Shown here: positions 23,515-35,200 of the stretch, one piece after another | Layout of the letters: every line of letters starts with the position of its first letter | Position numbering within the stretch: the first letter of the stretch is position 1 | Assembly (NCBI GenBank): GCA_905178155.1 | Contig: CAJINV010000006.1 | Span: 2,297,700-2,361,699 of the forward strand | DNA: 64,000 bases | Origin: Amoebophrya sp. A120 | Taxonomy: Eukaryota > Sar > Dinophyceae > Syndiniales > Amoebophryaceae | Direction: 5' to 3' | Program-made: the position numbers and the translations under genes | The notes under the pieces: model-generated | Told to the model about the DNA's origin: nothing | Databases searched by the model: none | The model's input: the letters and a program-made list of their open reading frames with translations, nothing else

Positions 23515-26500
23515 TCAGAAGATCCAGGCCCAGACACACGTGCCGATGCATACCGCGTCACACAGCGCAAACACGTTGTAGTCCACTTGATTGGAAAACC
23601 GCTCCGAAGTATATGAACTGCAAATATGTCTGAGTCTGGAAGCTTGTGATGCAAGTCAGCGAACTACAATGTGCACACTGTATGTAATGCACTGCGAAGC
23701 ATGACAAGTTTTTCCGTGGTTCTGCGTTGCGTATTCCGCATTAGAAACTGCGTTTTCGTATGACAGGCAAGAGGTGCTCTTTGCGGCCACGCAATACAGA
23801 GCTCAGAGTCATGCCAGACTAGCATGACAAATTCCGAAATCATTCAGACCCAGACATTTTTGCAGTTGATAAAGTATGACAGCGCACAACTCGCCTGCCT
23901 CCTGCTTCTCTCATGCAAAAGTGTGCTTGATGAAGCTGGAGGTGCACAACGATGAACCAGACGTTTCTCATCTTTAGCACCGTCTTGCATCTGGCAAGTA
24001 GCGGTAGCAGCATTGCAAAGGCTACTGCAAACATGACCAAGGCGTATGCAGATTAGCGTCGGTTTATCCATTCGATTGACTGTATTGCTGCTTTTCATGC
24101 CCTGCAAATTTTCTTAGGGGGGCAGAGGCAGTTCGTGTACATTCGCATACACCGCTCCACCCAACGAGTCGCACATTAGCTTGTACCTTGTATCAAAATC
24201 AAATAGAAACATGAAGATCACTATTCGTTTTTACTGCAACACAAGGAACAAGACACTGTTGTTGCGTGTCATGCTAAACACTGAATTTGACATGGTGAGC
24301 AGGAGATTTGCAACAAAAAGTGTGAAAAATCAACTGACAAAACCAAATTCCAAAAGTCAGATTTTGATAAAGTTTTCCCATCTTCAAACAATGTGACTGT
24401 ACCGCTCCGTCGCCACGCCGGACAAAACTGCGGGTTCGCAGGTGCTCTTCCACGTTCGCACCAGCTCCGTCCCAAAAACGTTGTGCGACTTCATATGCTC
24501 TGCAAAAGTATTTCGCTCGTAGTAATTCTAAATCTAATTGCTGTTATGCATGACAAATCGAAATCTCCCTACTAAGTCTAAGGTGAAACAGCATTACAAA
24601 TTTGTCTTGTAATGCTCAGCAAATCTGTAATGCAATTACTTCTAGTACGATACTTTTGCCTTGCATACTTCACCTCCCGCGCGAATTTTACGCACTGGTC
24701 CCACCCTTTGGGCTTCGGTCCCCTGGGGGCCAGCGCTGGGGTGATGCCGGGGGCGGAACCTTATTGATGATAATAAATACGAAATACGATTTCTTTTCAA
24801 TTTCTTGATTTTGCTCCAAGTTCTTCCTGCCAGTACAGCTTATCGCTATTTTCATGGCGTATACCAAAAACAACGAAAATTTTTCCCATTTTGTTCGTCC
24901 CAACAAGGCAAGCACAAGTACCACTTCCGGAGCCCCCCGTTGGCTGCGCGACTGCTATCCAGTGCAAAAGTAGTTGTGTCACGGTTCATATACGATCATT
25001 CTCGACGTACCTCTACCTGCTTTTTCATTTCTCATGCACTCTACATACACTAGATACGCTACTACGTCGCGTAAGTACATGACACTGACTTGTTTTGCCC
25101 GTAGACATATTGGCGGCCGGGTCTTGCTCCTGTTCGTGCAACACGAGGCTCATGGCATTGGGGTTGGCATTTGAGGCCAAGCTGGCACGCCCGGCTGCAG
25201 TGCCGACCTTCAGTTCAGTAGTTGCTCCCGCAGTTTGTTGTTGTTTCTTCATCGCCATGGCCTTGGCCAGCTCCTCCCGCTCTTGCCGCGCGATCTCCTG
25301 GTGTCGCAGCAGCTGCGCGTTTTGCCGGTCCAGTTCGATTTTTGTCATGGCCTCCTGCTCGATGTCAACGCCGGTGTTGGTGTTGGTTCCTATGGCGTTC
25401 TCAAATGTTACATTCTCAACTGTTACATGAATTTGTCATGCAAGAATAGCACAGGTCAGAGGGAGAACCCTGCGCGTCTTGCATTACAGATTTGGTGCGG
25501 ATTCTAGTGCTATGTAGCCCTCCGAGAATTTGTCATGCGAGGCACCTTCATCGTCTGATGACTCATGGTCATTTTGCATGACAAATCATGTAAAAGTTGA
25601 GAATGTAACGGTTGAGCTCCCCATAGTTCCGAATAAAGCCTTCTGCGCCTCCTCCTGCTCGCGGTCCATTCTGGCTAGCACCGCGGCGCCCGAACTCGGG
25701 TCGACGATGTCCGTTGTAGTTGCATATGAATTGCAAAAGTATCGTACTCGTAGTAATCGCAATCATGCATGACAAGCCTCCATCTTAAGGGAGATCCGCA
25801 TTACAAATTCCATTTCTCATGTTAAGCTAATTTGTAATGCGATTCCTACTAGAACGATACTTTTGCACAGGATATTGCAGCCGCACCAGCATCCCCTCCA
25901 GATGAGTTCTGGTAAAAGCTGTCCGCCGTGGGCAGCTCAAACACTTTCACCTCCTTGTGCACACGGTTGATGTTTCTGTTGCTGTTCAGCCCCCGGGAGG
26001 AAGACTTGCTATGCACTGCAAAAGCATCGCACTCGCAGTACTCAATTGCAATGTTGCACGATAGATGTGCTATGACACTTGTTTCTACATGTTGGTCAAG
26101 TCCATTTTTGATTTTGAGAAAATTCGTACTCATGGTCATGCAAGGATTACTGTTACTACCAGCACGACGTCGATATAGATTTAGATTTTTGCGTTGCATA
26201 TGCGCTATTCATTTGCAATTCGCTTGCGGCTTGGCGGGATTTCATCCCTTCACTCCGGCTACTACCGTTGGTGGTCCCGGCTTGCAGAAAGTTGGTCTTC
26301 ATGATAGGCAACGGCAGCTGCCCAGCACCATCCCTGCTAGTACTACTTCCCTCATTCACCTCCAGCAGCACAGACGATGGCCTCCGCTTGTGCTCGTACA
26401 CGGTGCGTTATGAGAGTGCACAACTCTCCCTCCCCTGATTTGTCATGCAAAATCCCAAATCTACCTCCTGGTCCTGCCTGTTAGCACTTTTTGCATGAGA

Positions 26501-27088
26501 GATTCCGAAAGCCAAAACGGCCCTTCAATCCTCTACGAATTTGTCATGCAAAAGCTGCATCTTTGCCAGCACTTGCGTTGCTGTTCATGCAACACAAATT
26601 CAAATGAGGGGGCGGGGGTGGAGTTGTGCACTCTCATATGCGCTCCGCGGCACCGAGGTCCAGCGCAGTACCGACATTCGACCAGGGGGAGGAAGCGTGT
26701 GCTGAGTAAAAACGTCCCCACCCCAGAGTTGTCACGCAAGGACGCATGCCCAAAATGTTTCTCTTGCGGAGCCCCGTGACAGGAGTTTTCTAGTCAGGTT
26801 TTGGAATTTGTAATGCTCCAATCACCATGGTAGGCGGAATTTGTGATGCTTCTGAACGATGTAAACAAGATTACAGCAAAAGGCCGAGTTTGTCATGCGC
26901 AACACCCTAAGCGTGTAGATTTGTCTAGCAGATTTCCCATCTTCACTATGGAGTGGGGACGTTTTTACTCAGGATAAAGCGAGGGCCTTCTTCGCCGCTG
27001 TGGAAGCGGTTTTACTTGCTGAAGAGAAGACAGAGAAACCGGCGGTCACGTGCAGGAAAGTCGTCGTCTTGACAAGAAACTTGCTCAT
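23515..27088 (-). CDS. Protein with N-terminal targeting sequence and coiled coil, unknown function
   Basis: ATG at 27088 gives MSKFLVKTTTFLHVTAG followed by an Ala/Ser/Lys-rich stretch, which looks like a secretory or organellar presequence. Exons: 27088-26977, 26697-26639, 26408-26201, 26009-25875, 25734-25626, 25391-25110, 24944 to about 24870, about 24770-24668, 24493 to about 24408, and about 23605-23515. Five introner junctions are clearly in frame (after AAKKALA, LGAAER, GAAA, KALFG and QDPAAN). The middle is a charged coiled coil (RQNAQLLRHQEIARQEREEL). The C-terminal part is Cys/Trp-containing (LRKWYLCLPCW, GWDQCVKFAREVK, FALCDAVCIG). The intron near 24770-24870 and the composite intron 23606-24408 are placed by frame only. 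No family recognised. Confidence 0.6.
23612..23871. mobile_element. Introner family B abutting a family F element
   Basis: TATGAACTGCAAATATGTCT to TTTTTGCAGTTGATA; TSD aagta. The right TSD copy includes the first two bases (TA) of the next element, so it inserted exactly at that element's end. Confidence 0.85.
23875..24149. mobile_element. Introner family F, part of a composite intron
   Basis: TATGACAGCGCACAACTCGC on the left, GTGTACATTCGCATA on the right. No exact 5-bp TSD, but accgctcc occurs on both outer sides. Confidence 0.7.
24494..24667. mobile_element. Introner family A
   Basis: TATGCTCTGCAAAAGTATTT to CGATACTTTTGCCTTGCATA; TSD cttca. Frame kept (AREVKSHNV). Confidence 0.85.
24945..25109. 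mobile_element. Introner, rare family M
   Basis: Inverted repeat GCAAAAGTAGTTGTGTCA versus GCAAAACAAGTCAGTGTCA; exact TSD ttggc. The left end is TGCGCGACTGCTATCC, so the TAT end is offset. Removal joins DPAAN to GGLRKWY in frame. Confidence 0.65.
25392..25625. mobile_element. Introner family E
   Basis: TATGGCGTTCTCAAATGTTA to GTTGAGCTCCCCATA; TSD gttcc. Frame kept (ALFGTNTNTG). Confidence 0.9.
25735..25874. mobile_element. Introner family A
   Basis: TATGAATTGCAAAAGTATCG to CGATACTTTTGCACAGGATA; TSD ttgca. Frame kept (GAAATTTDIV). Confidence 0.9.
26010..26200. mobile_element. Introner family A, divergent
   Basis: TATGCACTGCAAAAGCATCG on the left; right end TTTTTGCGTTGCATA with extra sequence before it. 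TSD decayed (cttgc/tgcgc). Confidence 0.65.
26409..26638. mobile_element. Introner family F
   Basis: TATGAGAG then TGCACAACTC, right GAGTTGTGCACTCTCATA; TSD tgcgt/tgcgc. Frame kept (GAAERTVYEH). Confidence 0.85.
26698..26976. mobile_element. Introner family C
   Basis: TGTGCTGAGTAAAAACGTCC to GTTTTTACTCAGGATA; TSD aagcg. Frame kept (KKALASSPWS). Confidence 0.9.
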
Positions 27089-29250
27089 GTTTTCGCGAGG
27101 TCGAGGTGCCGCTGCCACGGGCCGCATGCCACGGGCTGCAGCTGCCCTCGTAGTTCACAAGGGCAACACTCTCTGTGGTCGCCTCCGGGGCTCTGAGTGC
27201 GTGCTTCTGTTCCTCTTCCTCCCGCCACGGGGGTTCAGGTTTTCTAAAATTCTTATACGCTTATTTTTCCATTTCCTATTGGCACACTACAACTGCTGGT
27301 GATTGTGACGACCACACAAGTGCTTGTGCTCCTCCCTCTCTCTGTAGACCCTGCGCTTCTATAAATGTGTCGACTTCGCTTGATGAGGACATCAAGTTGA
27401 TGAGAATGTGCCTTTGTTTTTCGCAAAACCAAAAGCCAAAGCCCCATTAGTTCTTACATTTGACTTTTCCTCGTCTCCGCTCGGAGCTGAAGACTGTGTC
27501 ATCTCTGGTGCCTCTCTCTCATCTGGTGGTAAGTCGTGGTCGTTTTGTCTTCTGCTCATTGATTCTAGTTCTACTTTCTAGTAGAGAAAATCTTTTAATG
27601 AAGCAATAGCAAATCTGTATTACAGATTTGCTATTGCTTCATTAAAAGATTACAGTGTAATCCTCGTGCTCGCAGTAATCAAGAGTTTGAAGCGCGGTGC
27701 ACCACCAGCTCCGAACAATATCAGGAACACCAATTCAAAATAATCACCTGCTCCTTCTACTGCAGGCCTATCAAATTTGCACACGGCTTCCCCGCTGCAT
27801 CTTCTACCCGCGGGGGGTCGTGAAAGTGTAGTTCTATCGATCTTTTTAATTTTATTCTTCCAGCCTTATTGCGTGGCGCCAGTTTCAATTTAGTCGCGTT
27901 CTTGTTTTACATCTCTAACGTGCGAGAAGAATGTTGGAGGTCCTCACTGGAACGAAAACGAAATGTTGGTCAGAATGATCCGTTGAGTGCAGCGTCTTAA
28001 ACCTACTTCACACCACCAGTGAGTCTTCAACATTTTCCACAGATGAGGATATCATCTTCGCGACACTTTATGTTTGGCTGTTCAACGAGGGGGCTCGTCG
28101 TCAGCAAGTGGAGGATCAAAAAAAACAGCGACACGACGACGATCTGCTACTACCTCGGGGCTTGCTCTACTTTGGCCTCTGCTGAGAAGCTGCATGAACA
28201 GCAGGGCATGGTGCTACTGCTTCTCCAAAATGTAAGCACCTGTGTTAGTAAGTTGCCGGCAGAAGTTGCAACATCGGGTTTTCTTTCTCTGGAACGAGGT
28301 CAGTGCCGCTGCTCCTCGTGATGTGATTTTACTCCACCACGGACCTGCTCAAGGACCACAAGGGGATACCTTGCAGCTCCCGCACACAATCAATGGCTCC
28401 CGGCGTCGTCGGACAAAATTTTCCGAAACTCTATGTGTTCGAGCGCGGCTGCAGTTATGGGCAAGGTCGTGGTTTTCTGGCTAAAATAAAGCGAAATCGG
28501 ATACAATATGCTGGGTGAGGCTGAAAGATTTCTGATGACTTCGGGTCATGTCTACAAGTGATAAAAGCAAAGCTAATATCCTGCGGGGAAATAACAGGCA
28601 CAAAAATCTTCAACGGGGCTATACTGATCTAATTATCAAGGGGATACCTTGATATTAGTGCGTCTTTATGTATGAAACGATACGGTCAGATGCTTTCGTA
28701 GTTTTGGAATTAAACATTTCTCACCTTCTCGTGTTGCAACTAACTAAAAATTTCTTTCGTGAAAAAAAAAAACTGAATATACTATGCATGGATATGGAAC
28801 ATAACGTAATTTGAACAAATAAAAATCGGAAAACATCAAAATTGGATCGACTTTGACGTTGTTGAATTTGGTAATGATGTATGAAATAAAATTGCACATG
28901 GAAAAAAATTCGTAAAAATTCTAGGCTGCTGGGCTTCCTTTTGAACCGCCATGAAACACGGTAGACAGCAGGTTGATTTCATAACATGATACTGATGTCG
29001 AGGTTATTCAGACGTTGCATTTTCTTTTTCATTTTCTATCCAAAAGCGTGAGGAAAATTTAGTCTTAGTGCGCATTTCTAAAAATAACGTCGGGCCCGAA
29101 GGCAGAAAAAAATTTTCGTAAAGCTAAAGACTGGAGTGACCACCACTATGGTACGCACGTGCACGGCAGTTCTTGTTAGCGATGTCAGTAGAGCTGCCCA
29201 CCGCCTCCATCCTCCGCTAGACGTACTTTTTTTTAAAAAGTACCACCTGC
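27089..29250. other. Intergenic
   Basis: Over 2 kb with no convincing gene. It holds the 63-bp palindrome at 27589-27651 and an AT-rich part (about 28500-29130). Complete introners are absent, although they are dense in the neighbouring genes. Confidence 0.6.
27589..27651. repeat. Perfect 63-bp palindrome
   Basis: A 31-bp arm (27589-27619) is followed by one base and its exact reverse complement (27621-27651). It lies between genes, has no introner ends, and could fold into a long hairpin. Confidence 0.9.
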
Positions 29251-32200
29251 TCACAACAATCCATCAAACATGCCCCCGCCGCCCTGGCTCGTCTTCGGTT
29301 CCTGCTTGGCCTTTGCAGACGATCGGCGCGCGGCCTGCGAAGCTCGCTGCGACTGCTCCGGCTGCTGAGTCTCCTCAACTCCAACTCCCGGCTGCTGCAG
29401 CTGACTGCCCATGATTTGCTGGGTCACCGGCGCGTTTGACGCCCGGTTGGACTGACGGCCAAAGATTCCGGTCTTAATCGCTTCTCCACCCACCGGACCA
29501 CCTGAAGACCGTTGCGAGGTTGGTGCGCCAGCTTGTTCTTGCGTGCCCGAAACCCGCGCGATGACCTCCTGCTGTGTCGGGTCGGTGCCCAGGGGAAAGG
29601 AGCCAGATTGGCCGTACAGCGGGGACGTAGGTGTTGACCCAATGTCCGCTGGCGCCAAGAGTTGCCCGTCCGTTCCGACCTGGTATTGTTGTTCCTGTTG
29701 CAGGAGTGCCGTAGCTGCTGGGTCGGCGGTCTGCTGGTCCGGGGACGTCGGAGGTGCAACGCGGCCCATGGAGGCCAGGGCCCCGGATTTCAGTGCGTCA
29801 GTGATTTGCGCGGAGGTCAGCTGCTTCGTCAGCGACGAACCGGGCGAGGGGGCCTTCGCACCCACCGGTGACAGGCCTCCCGGCGCGCCGCCCGGCTGCC
29901 GCGGAACGGCGGTTGGGGCCGGCGTTTGCTGTCCTTTGACGAGGAGGATGACGACCAAGCAAATGACGAGAGGGATAGCGATACATCCGATCGCAATGCA
30001 GAAGTAGCAGCAGCAGGCAGCACAGCCAGTTAAGTAGCCAAGCGGCCAGCTTCCGCTGTGAGTCTCGTCCACGTAGTCCTCTTCATTGTGCTCGTGTCCG
30101 TGGGTCGACGAGTTGTTCGAAGCGATACACCGGGGGTTGTCGACCGATTCGTCTTGAGTGGAGTCGAAATCTGGGTTCTCGACAAACCCCTCCTGGCAGG
30201 TAGCTTCCCCACTCCGGTGGGTGGAACCCCCCGGGTAAATGAACTCACAGCACTCGTGCTGATGTGGCACGTTCTTCTCCGGAGAGTCTTCCAACTGGTG
30301 GTCGGCCGGCACGAATTGATTCTCCGTAGGACTCTCTATGCAAGAAAAAAACTGTGTGTAGTGAAAGTCTACGTTTATAAAATGCAATAAAGAATGTACT
30401 TAGCACAATATTTACACTAACTTATCATGCCAGACAGCCACGAGGTTTTCCCCTTACCCTTGATTTCATACATATTAAATTATGTTTTTTCATTTTCACA
30501 CGCTAGCCATGCATAGGACAGGCTTTGATTTGCCTGTCATGTAGAGCAAGTTTGTGATGCTGTCAGCTGCTCAACAAAGTTCTTACGCTGACACAGTTTT
30601 TTTCCTGGGTACTCTCGCAGGTGGCTTCATTGAAGCTGCGGCTCGCGCAGATGTCCGGCGAACAAACTTTGGCGTCCTCGGCAAGAAGTTCGCTCGGGTC
30701 GGGCTTGCCTTCATCGGTCTCACTTAAATTGGCCAGCACGTCAGCTTTTTGGTCCCCCTGCTCTCCCGGGTGGCGAATCGAAATCTTGATTGCCGGTTTC
30801 GAAGACGAGCGGTCATGATCATCATCGTGATCGCCCCATAAAAACATCCGCGACAGCGCCGCGGATTTCTCCTGGTAAAACCGCTGAAATTTGGTCGACC
30901 ACAGCTCGGCTTGCAGGAAAGAAGTAGAGGAGCTGCTCTATGACAGTGCACAACTCCCCGTCCCCCTCATTTGTCATGCAAAATTCCAAATCCAGGCTGT
31001 ATTTCTTGGCACAGTTTGCATGACAAACTTCGGAAGCCCAAAAAATAGCACAACACTCCTGTGGAAATTTGTCATGCAAAACCGGCATTCTTGCTGACGC
31101 TTGTATTTCCGTTCATGCTATACAAATGAGGGGGAGGGGGGGTTGTGCACTCTCATATGCTCGAAGATGCTCCCACGAGCGGAGCCGCCCCGGCGCTGTC
31201 CAGCTTGCCCAGCTGTTTTTCCAGGTCGTAGTCGTTCGCTGCACTAGAATATCAAACGCAAAAGTGTCTGGGTCTGGAAGAGTCATGCTGTAGTTTTTGC
31301 ATGACACAGAAGGTCTGGCATGGAAGCTCTAGCATCACAGGTTTCGCGAGGCGTTCGCAATGCCGCATCCACATGGCAAATCCCTGACTTTGGTGACAGA
31401 AAGTAGGCAACTTTTGCTGCCTACGCATGAGAGATTTTTCTGTGTTCCTTCTGAAATGCGCATCACAAGTTTATATTCTTCCAGACCCAGACATTTTTGC
31501 ACTTGATACAGAAGCTCCCGCGAGAGTGTCTTGCTCGGCCAGCTCCTTTAAGTGCTCCGCAATGGCGCGAACCGACGGGTCCCCCATCTTCAGCTTGCAC
31601 TGCCCCTGCGTCTGATTCATGGCCTGGAAGGTGCAACACGCAGACCGCTGCGTCTCCTCGGCGGTGGGCTGTTTGTTTTTAGGAAGAGAAAATGCATACT
31701 ATGCGACAGATTCTGGCGACAACATGAACTACAGGCCCTGTGTCTTTCTTCTCACACGGTCCGTCTACTTCACATTATGACGAAGATATAGAAGATGATG
31801 AAGAAGATCTCCTCTACTACGTACGTGATCAACCTTTGTAAGTTGACTTCGTCCATAAACCCTAGCTAGAAGTGCTGAAGTGGTCGTAACGTAATCATTA
31901 GTAATTGAGTAAGCAAGTACCTCCCGCCCCTCCATCACGGTGCCCTCGCACTGTTCTTTCGCGCCCTGCAAGTGCAGGCTTGCTTCCGTCAACCCTTGTC
32001 CGCAGTCCACATCAAGGCAAGCGCCACTCGGTTTTCCGGTCTCCATATCCAACACAGTTTCGCAGCGGGGCTTGGAAGTGTCATCTTCCTCGACAAATTT
32101 GTCCTCTCCATCAGACTCCTCCGGTACACCCGGCTGAAAGCAGGGCAACTGCTTCATGTCCTCGTAATGCTGCCACTCCGTCATCGGCTTGGAACTGAGC

Positions 32201-35200
32201 CAGCACTGCGATATCCAGGAAAAAAACTGTGTAAGTGTAACTTTGTAGGTGTAGGTGTAGGAAGAGCAGCATCACAAATTGATTTCGCATTACAGGGAGA
32301 ACCTGTCATGCGCAGGTAGTAAGTATGTGAAAACACGCATGAAAGTGACCTATGACGCACATCCAGCATGACAATCGTATACGCTTGTGCATTTTCTGCA
32401 TCACAGACTATTACACTCACAGAGTTCTCTCCTTGGATATGCGACATCCGCCATTCAATGGGCGAGTTCGCGCGCTTCTTGGGCGGGGAAAAGAGGAAGG
32501 ACTTGCATTTCTGCACGGTCGGCTGCTCCCCATACCCCGGGTTGTTCTCCGCCTGGCACAACCGCTCACAGACCAGGGAGTTCCATTGCAACATGTAACG
32601 GTTGTAAAATCCGTCCTCAGGCTTGGGGACAATCATGGCCTCGAAGTTCAACATTTGCATGTTATCCGCGGAACTACCTCCCGAGGACAACACTTGGCCG
32701 CTTTATGCATTGCAAATATGTCTGGGTCTGGATTTGTGATGCGAGAATTGAAGGACAGGAAGATCTGTAATGCATGAATGCGAAGATGCGCCAGTTTTTT
32801 TGTCGTGCTGGAAGAAGTTTGTCATGCGTTTTATGAATGAATCAGCAACCAGCCTTGCCAAACTTCTGATGCTATTATGCCGTATAAGCGGCTACCCTCT
32901 GAATCTGAAAATGCGAGTGTCAGCAACACAAATTTCCAAACCCAGATATATTTGCAATGCATATGCTTTGTTGTAGACGGACCGATGTCTGGCTCATCCT
33001 CATGGCCATCGCCTTCTGGTCGGCATTTATGGCGCTCTCAACTGTTACATTCTCAACTGTTACATGATTTGTCATGCAAAAACAGCAATTGGGGAAGGGG
33101 CAAGCTTGCAAGTCTTGCATCACAAATTTGGCATGGATTTAGATGCTATTTAGCCCTTCGACAATTTGTCATGCGAAGCAGCTTGATTGTCTTGCGGCTC
33201 ATGGTCATTTTGCATGACCAATCATGTAACAGCTGAGAATGTAACGTTTGAGAACGCCATAGCATTTTGGTACGTCGTGTGATCATGATCGTGGTCATGA
33301 TCGTGGTCGCCCCGACGCTGCTCCGCGAGGGCCTGATAATCCATCCGGGCGGAAGTTCTTTTTGTGCTGTCGAGCTTCTTCGCCTCGAACAGAAACGAGG
33401 ACGCCGCATCAACATCACTGCTGCTGCTTGGAAGTAGACCTTCCAGAAAGGACGACCCAGCCTGTGGCGGGGGGGTCGTGCTGTTCAAATGCGGTTCCAC
33501 TTTCTCCCAAGTCTGCGTGCCGTTGTTGTACAGCATGTCGGACCCGGCAATATGACAGTTCACAACTCCCCCTCCCCCTCATTTGTGTAGCATGAACGGC
33601 AATTATACAAGCGCCAGCCAGAATGCAGGCTGTGCATGACAAATTCAAATTTGCACTCAGGATTGTAGTGCCATTTGGGCAGCTGCCAGAACTTGTCATG
33701 CAAACAGGGCTAAGAGGCACAGCCTGGATTGGGCATTTTGCATGACAAATGAGGGGGAGGGGGAGTTGTGCACATTCATAGGCAATCTGCCGCGGACACA
33801 AGCTCAGATCCGCGCCCTGGATTTTCACGAAGGAGAATATCAAATCCAAAAATCCCTGGAGGTCTGGAACAAAGCAACTTGTCATGCTAAATTTGAATCA
33901 TGCAAAAATTTGCGTTGCATCATTACCAAAATCTGTCCACCTCTGACCTAATCGCGAGGCAGTTTCTCATGCAGGATTGGCATGATACAACTCTCACAGA
34001 ATCTGTCATGCTATGTCCTACATACCAGGCCTCATGGGTCATGGAAAACTCGCATGACAAGTCTGGCATTCTTCCAGACATCCAGGTATTTTTGCAGTTG
34101 ATAGAGAAAGTAGATCCACTAGTCGCGGACGATCGCCTCGTTCGGCCCGTCAACAAGAAAGAGGACGAATTTGTTGAATCTCCCCCGGCGGTCGTTGCAT
34201 TTGCATCCTGCAGCCCTTCGGCAACAGTATCAATGATCTCCTCTTCCTCCTCCTTGAAATACACGGGGCAGAAGGCGGAGCCGGAGTGCTGGCTCCAGTC
34301 GGCCCGCTTCACCCAGGTGTCCCGAGCCGTGGCGAGTAGTGTTAGTGCAGCCGGAGTTGTGGCGTTTATCGAATGCAAATTTATCGATCTGGGTCTGGAA
34401 GATTTTTGCTAGATTTGATGTCCTCAAGCCTGTGTGACATGTACTCAACGAGACTCCGTGAAGATGCGTATCGGCATCGACGGAAAATAAGGTCCTCTAC
34501 TTACGACCTGTGATGCAAAAACGCAGTTTATTGCCATGCGGAAAAATACGCAATAAACAGCGGCCCAAGAATTTGCCAACATGCTCGGCTGCGTATTCTT
34601 CCAGTGCGCCTACGCTTAGCACTCGCTCTTAGCATCACAACTGTCCAGACCCAGACATACTTGCACCTGATAGCGTTGCCCAGGGTTTCGCTGCCACCAG
34701 TCGCGCTGGTCGCATCCGCACCCACACCGCCAGCACCCGCACCGCCGGCACCCGCACCGCCGGCACCCACACCGCCGGCACCCGCACCGCCGGCACCCGC
34801 ACCGCCGGCACCCGCGCCGCCGGCACCCGCGCCGCCGGCACCCGCGCCGCCGGCACCTGCACCGCCGGCACCCGCACCGCCGGCACCCGCACCGCCGGCA
34901 CCCGCGCCGCCGGCACCCGCACCGCCGGCACCTGCACCGCCGGCACCCGCACCGCCGGCACCCGCACCGCCGGCACCCGCACCGCCGGCATCCGCCGCAT
35001 CCGCATCCGCGTCCTCGTGCAGCCTCTGCTCCATGTTTATCTCAATGAACGAAGCAGCACTAGCCGCTGTCTATCGTACGAAAAAAGTGTGTCACTGTAA
35101 GGATCTTGCAAGTTTTGCATCACGCGTTTGCTCTACATCACAGAGAAAATTTCCCATGCAAAGTTCCTAAGGGAAAACACAGCTAAAAATCCACTGTCTT

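Noticed and set aside
34604-35170. Plus-strand 188-codon frame with Pro/Ala repeats
   Set aside because: It is the mirror of the Gly/Ala repeat; the minus frame is fixed by in-frame junctions on both sides, and the plus frame runs into introners.
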